Below are positions 60,106 through 64,000 of a stretch of 64,000 nucleotides of DNA, piece after piece. The notes beneath the pieces were generated by a model. That model was not told the DNA's origin, made no database searches, and saw only the letters and a program-made list of their open reading frames with translations. The stretch's first letter is position 1. Each line of letters starts with the position of its first letter. Origin of the DNA: Salinilacustrithrix sp034522155 (GTDB taxonomy: Bacteria > Actinomycetota > Acidimicrobiia > Acidimicrobiales > Salinilacustritrichaceae). The stretch spans positions 558,001 to 622,000 of the forward strand of contig JAXHLP010000006.1 in the NCBI GenBank assembly GCA_034522155.1. Direction: 5' to 3'. The position numbers and the translations under genes are program-made.

Positions 60106-60987
60106 TCACCGGTCGAAGTGCTGGTAGTCGGGGCTGGACCAGGTGCCGCCCCAGCCCCAGCCGCGCGCCGCGAACGAGCGCACCACGGCATCGCCCGAAC
60201 GGATCATGCCCGGGTCGTTGCGTGACCGGTCGGCCCATTCCGCACCCTCGGGCGGGTCGACCGTCGAGCCCTTCACGTAGGGGTTGTGCAGCGGGTTGAT
60301 GTCGATGGCCTGCCCGCGGGCATGGTTCGACAAGGTCGACGAGCCGGCGACGGTGCGGCAGTTGAAGCCGCTGGTGTTGTTGGCCCGCATCGACGCCTGG
60401 TCGTCGGCGCCGTACTCGCTGACCGGCACCATCCGCTGGATCGGGAACCGGGCGGCGTAGATGTCGCCGAAGATCGCGGCGACGTTCCGGGCCTGGCCTG
60501 CGGCGACGATGAGCTGGCCGGTGCGGGCCCGGTCGTCATAGCCCCAGTAGGTGACCGTGACCTTCCGGAGCTGGTCGGGCGGGGTGCAGCCCCGACCCGG
60601 CGTCCACGACGCGCCCAGCTCCTCGGCGGTCACCGACTCGATCGATGACCTGTAGGCCGGTCCCGGCAGCGTGGTCGGCGGCGCGGTGGTCGGGGGTGGT
60701 TCGGTCGGCGCCGGCGGGTCGGTGGCCGACGGTGCCGTGGTGGAGCCCGGTCGTACCGTGGTGGAGGTCGGCGCGGCCGAGATCGACTCGCTCGAGGTCG
60801 GCTCGGTCGTGGTGGTGGTCGTGGTCGTCGACGTGGTCGACGTGGTCGTGGACGAGCGATCCGCGGCCGCGGTCACCGACTCGTCGACGTCGGTTTCAGT
60901 GGCCCAGACGACCAGGCTGGCGCACAGCGCGAGCACCACGACGAGCGAGCCGGCGACCGAGTACCGGTTCTGGAGGAGCCAATCCAC
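60106..60987 (-). CDS. M15-family peptidase (D-Ala-D-Ala/L-Ala-D-Glu type), membrane-anchored
   Basis: 293 residues from GTG. One N-terminal membrane helix (about 10-29) and a Thr/Ser/Pro-rich outside linker of 80 residues precede the catalytic domain: SNHARGQAIDINPLHNPYV gives His and Asp zinc ligands and PDYQHF the final His. TGFNCRT and other Cys may form a disulfide. Such enzymes cut peptide bridges in peptidoglycan or recycle wall peptides. It lies 16 bases behind the aldehyde dehydrogenase gene on the same strand. Confidence 0.82.
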   Translation of the reverse strand: MDWLLQNRYSVAGSLVVVLALCASLVVWATETDVDESVTAAADRSSTTTSTTSTTTTTTTTEPTSSESISAAPTSTTVRPGSTTAPSATDPPAPTEPPPTTAPPTTLPGPAYRSSIESVTAEELGASWTPGRGCTPPDQLRKVTVTYWGYDDRARTGQLIVAAGQARNVAAIFGDIYAARFPIQRMVPVSEYGADDQASMRANNTSGFNCRTVAGSSTLSNHARGQAIDINPLHNPYVKGSTVDPPEGAEWADRSRNDPGMIRSGDAVVRSFAARGWGWGGTWSSPDYQHFDR

Positions 60988-61003
60988 GGTCCCGAGCTCC
61001 CCG

Positions 61004-62404
61004 TCAGACGAGCTTCTCGAGGATCTTGGACTTCAGCTTCGTGTACGGCGGGTACATCATCGAGACCTCGGGCTTGATCGGCTTGCGCAGCACCGGCTTG
61101 TGGTTGGAGAACTCGTCGAAGCCGGCCTTGCCGTGGTAGCGCCCGTGGCCGGACGCGCCCACGCCGCCAAAGGGGAGGTCGGGCGGGGTGATGTGGAACA
61201 GGGTGTGGTTGACGCACACGCCCCCCGCCGAGGTCGCATCGACCACGGCGTCGGCCTCGTCGCGCTCGTCGGAGAACACGTACAGCGCGAGCGGCTTGGG
61301 CCGACCGTTCACGAAGGCGATCGCTTCGTCGAGGTCGTCGACGGCCACGATCGGCAGCACCGGCCCGAAGATCTCCTCCTGCATCAGCGCCGAATCAGGG
61401 TCGGGATCGACGATGATCGTCGGCTCGAGCTTGCGGGTGTCGGCGTTGAGCTCACCACCACACACCACGGTGCCGCCGTGGCCGGCGAGGAGGCCCTGGA
61501 GCCGCTGGACGTGGCGCTCGTTGACGATCTGGGTGAAGTCCGAGGAGGTGGTGGCGTCGTCGCCGTAGAACTCCTCGATGGCGCTCACGAGCGCGTCGAC
61601 CAGCGCGTCCTTGCGGCTGCGGTCGACCAGGACGTAGTCCGGAGCGATGCAGGTCTGGCCGGCGTTGAGGAACTTGCCCCACGCCATGCGGTGCGCGGCG
61701 ATGTCGACGTGGGCATCTGCGGTGACGATGGCCGGCGACTTGCCGCCGAGCTCGAGCACCGTCGGCGTCAGGTCCTCGGCCGCGGCCTTGGCCACGACCT
61801 TGCCGACCGCAGTGGAGCCGGTGAAGAAGATGTGGTCGAACTGCTGGTCGAGCAGCGCCGTCGACACGTCGACACCACCCTCGATGACCGCGACCGCCTC
61901 GGGGTCGAGATGGGCGCGGAGCAGCTGCGACAGGACCCGGGAGGTCTCGGGCGCGAGCTCGGAGGGCTTGGCCACCACCGCGTTGCCCGCGGCGAGGCTG
62001 GCGGCCATCGGGGCGACCAGCAGCTGCACCGGGTAGTTCCAGGGCGCGATGATCAGTGACACGCCGAGCGGCTCGGCCCGGATGTGGGCTGCGCCCGGCT
62101 TGTCCTTGATGCGCAACTTGGCCTTGCGTGGCTCGGCCCAGGACTCGACGTGCTTCCGAATGTGTTTCACCTCGGTCACGCTGAACGAGATGTCGGTGGC
62201 GTGGGCCTCGACCGTGGGCTTGCCGAAGTCGGCCTGCATGGCCTCCACGAGCTGGTCGCCGCCTTCCTCCAGGACAGTGAGCAGGCCGTCGAGCTGGCGC
62301 TTGCGCCACTCGATCGGCCGGGTCCGCCCGCTCTGGAAGCAGTGGCGGATCGCCGCCACCACGCCGGGGATGGTCTCGATGTCCGTACGTTCGTCGATGC
62401 TCAT
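61004..62404 (-). CDS. Class 3 aldehyde dehydrogenase
   Basis: 466 residues from an ATG at 62404. IAPWNYPVQLLVAPMAASLA, FFTGSTAVGKVVAKAAA, ELGGKSP (general base Glu) and NAGQTCIAPDY (catalytic Cys) are in place, and the ending without a tail matches class 3 (fatty/aromatic aldehyde) enzymes. It oxidises an aldehyde with NAD(P)+. The C-terminal 30 residues are amphipathic and could touch the membrane. Followed by the M15 gene on the same strand. Confidence 0.9.
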   Translation of the reverse strand: MSIDERTDIETIPGVVAAIRHCFQSGRTRPIEWRKRQLDGLLTVLEEGGDQLVEAMQADFGKPTVEAHATDISFSVTEVKHIRKHVESWAEPRKAKLRIKDKPGAAHIRAEPLGVSLIIAPWNYPVQLLVAPMAASLAAGNAVVAKPSELAPETSRVLSQLLRAHLDPEAVAVIEGGVDVSTALLDQQFDHIFFTGSTAVGKVVAKAAAEDLTPTVLELGGKSPAIVTADAHVDIAAHRMAWGKFLNAGQTCIAPDYVLVDRSRKDALVDALVSAIEEFYGDDATTSSDFTQIVNERHVQRLQGLLAGHGGTVVCGGELNADTRKLEPTIIVDPDPDSALMQEEIFGPVLPIVAVDDLDEAIAFVNGRPKPLALYVFSDERDEADAVVDATSAGGVCVNHTLFHITPPDLPFGGVGASGHGRYHGKAGFDEFSNHKPVLRKPIKPEVSMMYPPYTKLKSKILEKLV

Positions 62405-62412
62405 CGGAGGCA

Positions 62413-62418
62413 ACCGTA
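62413..62418 (-). promoter_or_regulatory. Putative -10 box TACGGT for the aldehyde dehydrogenase gene
   Basis: Minus-strand TACGGT ends eight bases before the ATG at 62404, supporting that ATG over the upstream in-frame codons. Confidence 0.4.
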
Positions 62419-62510
62419 TCGTCACGACCCGCACACGACGTCGGCGGCGATGTCCACCGAGGTCGCCGCCGACGAGTCGTCGTCGGTGGCCGACGACATC
62501 GGCAGCCGTG

Positions 62511-63485
62511 TCACGGGATGCGTTGGAACCAGAGCAGCGACAGCAGGGTGCTCACGCCCAGCAGCAGCGCGGCGTAGCCCACGAAGCGGGCGGTGACCTC
62601 CTGCTCCTCGGTGTCGAAGCCGACCGACGAGCCGATGTCCTCGTACACCGACTCCAGCTCGCCGAGCGATTCGGCTTGGAAGAACTGGCCGCCGGTGTCC
62701 TCGGCGATGGTTTGCAGCGCGCTCTGCTCGACCGGTACCGGCTGGATCTCGCCGTCGATGACGATGGTGCCGCGGTCGGTGCCGAAGGCGATCGTCGACA
62801 CCGGCACGTCGGCTTCGACGGCGGCCTCGGTGCCGTCGGCGTCGGGTCGGCCGACCGTCGTCTTGCCGTCGGTCATCACCACCATCGTCGCCGGGACGGG
62901 CTCGCCGTCGGCGTCGGCGTCGGCCAGCGGTGCGTTCTGGATGGCGTCGAGGCCGGCGAACATCGCTTCGCCGATGGCCGTGGCCGGACCGAGCTCGAGG
63001 TTCTCGATCGCGGCGCGCACGGGACGACGATCGGTGGTGGGCGTCACCCGGACCTGGGCGACGCCGTCGAAGGAGACGAGGCCGATGTTGATCTGCTCGG
63101 GGAGGCCGTCGACGAAGCTCAGCGCCGCGTCCTTGGCCGCCTCGATCCGGGTCGGGGCGACGTCGGACGCCTCCATCGACAGCGACGTGTCGATGGCGAG
63201 CACCACGGTGGCCCGCTCCCTGGCGACTCGGACCTCGTCGGCGGGCTGCGCCCAGGCCACGGCCATGGCGCCGAGTCCGAGCAGGAACGCGAAGGCGGCG
63301 ATGTGGCGGCGCCAGCCGGGGCGCTTCGGGGCGACGGTGTCGAGCAGTGGGAGGTTGGTGAACCGGACCGTGTACCGGCTGCGCTGGAAGCTCAGCAGCA
63401 GGTAGACGAAAGCGACACCGATGACGCCGAGCAGGGCGTACAGCCGGCCGGGAGAGAGGAAGCCGTCGGGCCACAGCGCGCTCAT
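62511..63485 (-). CDS. VWA-domain (BatA-like) membrane protein
   Basis: 324 residues from an ATG at 63485 that overlaps the upstream DUF58 gene by four bases. Two N-terminal membrane helices, then a von Willebrand factor A domain with VLAIDTSLSMEASDVAP (the DxSxS metal site, MIDAS) and TMVVMTDGKTT, and a last membrane helix at the C-terminus. The pair with DUF58 is part of the MoxR-DUF58-VWA locus type, in which an AAA+ ATPase (expected to the right, outside the window) acts as chaperone for envelope or redox proteins. Confidence 0.88.
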   Translation of the reverse strand: MSALWPDGFLSPGRLYALLGVIGVAFVYLLLSFQRSRYTVRFTNLPLLDTVAPKRPGWRRHIAAFAFLLGLGAMAVAWAQPADEVRVARERATVVLAIDTSLSMEASDVAPTRIEAAKDAALSFVDGLPEQINIGLVSFDGVAQVRVTPTTDRRPVRAAIENLELGPATAIGEAMFAGLDAIQNAPLADADADGEPVPATMVVMTDGKTTVGRPDADGTEAAVEADVPVSTIAFGTDRGTIVIDGEIQPVPVEQSALQTIAEDTGGQFFQAESLGELESVYEDIGSSVGFDTEEQEVTARFVGYAALLLGVSTLLSLLWFQRIP

Positions 63486-64000
63486 CGGGGTACCCCGGTC
63501 CGCCGGCGGGCCCCGACGAAGCGCACGATGTCGTACACCCAGTCGCGATCGGTCTGGAGTCGGAGATGCGCGGCCCCGGAGCGGCGCAACCGGTCGGCGA
63601 TGTCCCGTCGCTGCTCGGCCGCCGCCTCCGCGTAGCGGTCCCGGGTCCGGCGGTTGGTGGGCACGTCGCGGGAGCGTCCGGTCTCGGGGTCGACGACGGA
63701 CAGCATCCCGACGGGTGGGAGCTCGAGTTCGCGCGGGTCGACGATCTCGACGGCGAGCAGTTCGTGGCGCGTGCCGAGCGCTCGGAGCGGCTGCTCCCAT
63801 CGATCGGCGGAGAGGAAGTCGGAGACCACGACGACCAGCCCGCGGCGCCGGGGCGGGACCACCAGGTGACGCAGCGCGGCCCCGAGCTCGGTGGTGCCGC
63901 CCGGTTCACCCGACGGCGCGGTGAGCAGCCCGTGGAGGAGACCGAGCAGGTGGTCGCGCCCGGGCCGGGCAGGCACCACTCGAGCGCCGTCGGCGCCGAG
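63482..64000 (-). CDS. DUF58 domain protein, C-terminal part, cut by window edge
   Basis: The frame is open to the right edge, so the start is not in the window. GLVVVVSDFLSADRWEQPLR and LLAVEIVDPRELELPPVGML followed by DRYAEAAAEQ are the conserved C-terminal blocks of DUF58, a VWA-related fold with degenerate metal site. It precedes and overlaps the VWA gene, the standard order of MoxR-DUF58-VWA operons. Confidence 0.8.
   Translation of the reverse strand, partial: LGADGARVVPARPGRDHLLGLLHGLLTAPSGEPGGTTELGAALRHLVVPPRRRGLVVVVSDFLSADRWEQPLRALGTRHELLAVEIVDPRELELPPVGMLSVVDPETGRSRDVPTNRRTRDRYAEAAAEQRRDIADRLRRSGAAHLRLQTDRDWVYDIVRFVGARRRTGVPR

Overview
This is a gene-dense, high-GC window (mostly 65-70 % G+C by eye) from an actinobacterium, most plausibly of the class Acidimicrobiia. 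Three things point that way. The 2-oxoglutarate dehydrogenase is the fused actinobacterial Kgd type. The order recG ... rsmD-coaD-coiled coil-DUF177-rpmF-plsX-acpP-rnc-fpg-smc is actinobacterial. Many genes start a few bases after a TANNNT box, as in leaderless actinobacterial mRNAs. The taxon is an inference; there is no rRNA, tRNA, CRISPR array, insertion sequence or phage gene in the window.

Layout. 1-1014 (mostly minus): truncated UbiB-type kinase gene, a LapA-domain membrane protein, and a startless remnant of an enoyl-CoA hydratase. 1017-11091: a surface-glycan locus with a flippase, two large membrane proteins (at least one a GT-C transferase), a UDP-sulfoquinovose-synthase homologue, an NDP-sugar epimerase, a GT2 transferase, a lipoprotein with a glycosidase-like barrel, and a methyltransferase/membrane-protein pair of clearly lower G+C. 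11136-14828: sulfate activation, cysQ divergent from cysD-cysN-cysC, which may supply activated sulfur to that glycan locus. 14878-20868: FAD-dependent glycolate-oxidase-like enzyme, DUF2237 protein, a lone CoxL-type molybdenum hydroxylase subunit, and ettA broken by a one-base shift.

21058-35689: central metabolism and housekeeping. Kgd, a HAD phosphatase, an unusual RNase-S1-histone-H1-like fusion, thioesterase, xthA, a UvrD2-like helicase, a zincin, a PH-domain protein, galK, an alpha/beta hydrolase, an alpha-methylacyl-CoA racemase and a PIG-L deacetylase. 35700-41862: MhuD-type heme-degrading enzyme, small membrane and coiled-coil proteins, an AsnC-type ligand-binding protein, GTP-type PEP carboxykinase, a cold-shock-like protein and a DAK2/FakA-like kinase.

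41972-60027 follows the conserved actinobacterial recG-to-smc order but carries an accessory block between recG and rsmD (44077-49761). In that block, a tightly overlapping minus-strand operon encodes a PhyH-type oxygenase, a Fic protein, a 98-residue protein with an SxxxEN motif preceded by a strong hairpin, a DUF4254 protein and a GT9-like glycosyltransferase. This is my best candidate for an undescribed system. In the conserved part, the Fpg (MutM) homologue has lost the catalytic N-terminal proline and several other key residues. 60106-64000: M15 peptidase, aldehyde dehydrogenase, VWA protein and the edge of a DUF58 gene.

Two single-base indels (cysD 3' end, ettA middle) break otherwise perfect reading frames; they are either real lesions or sequence errors. 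No similarity search could be run. All assignments rest on motifs, family lengths and gene context read by eye.
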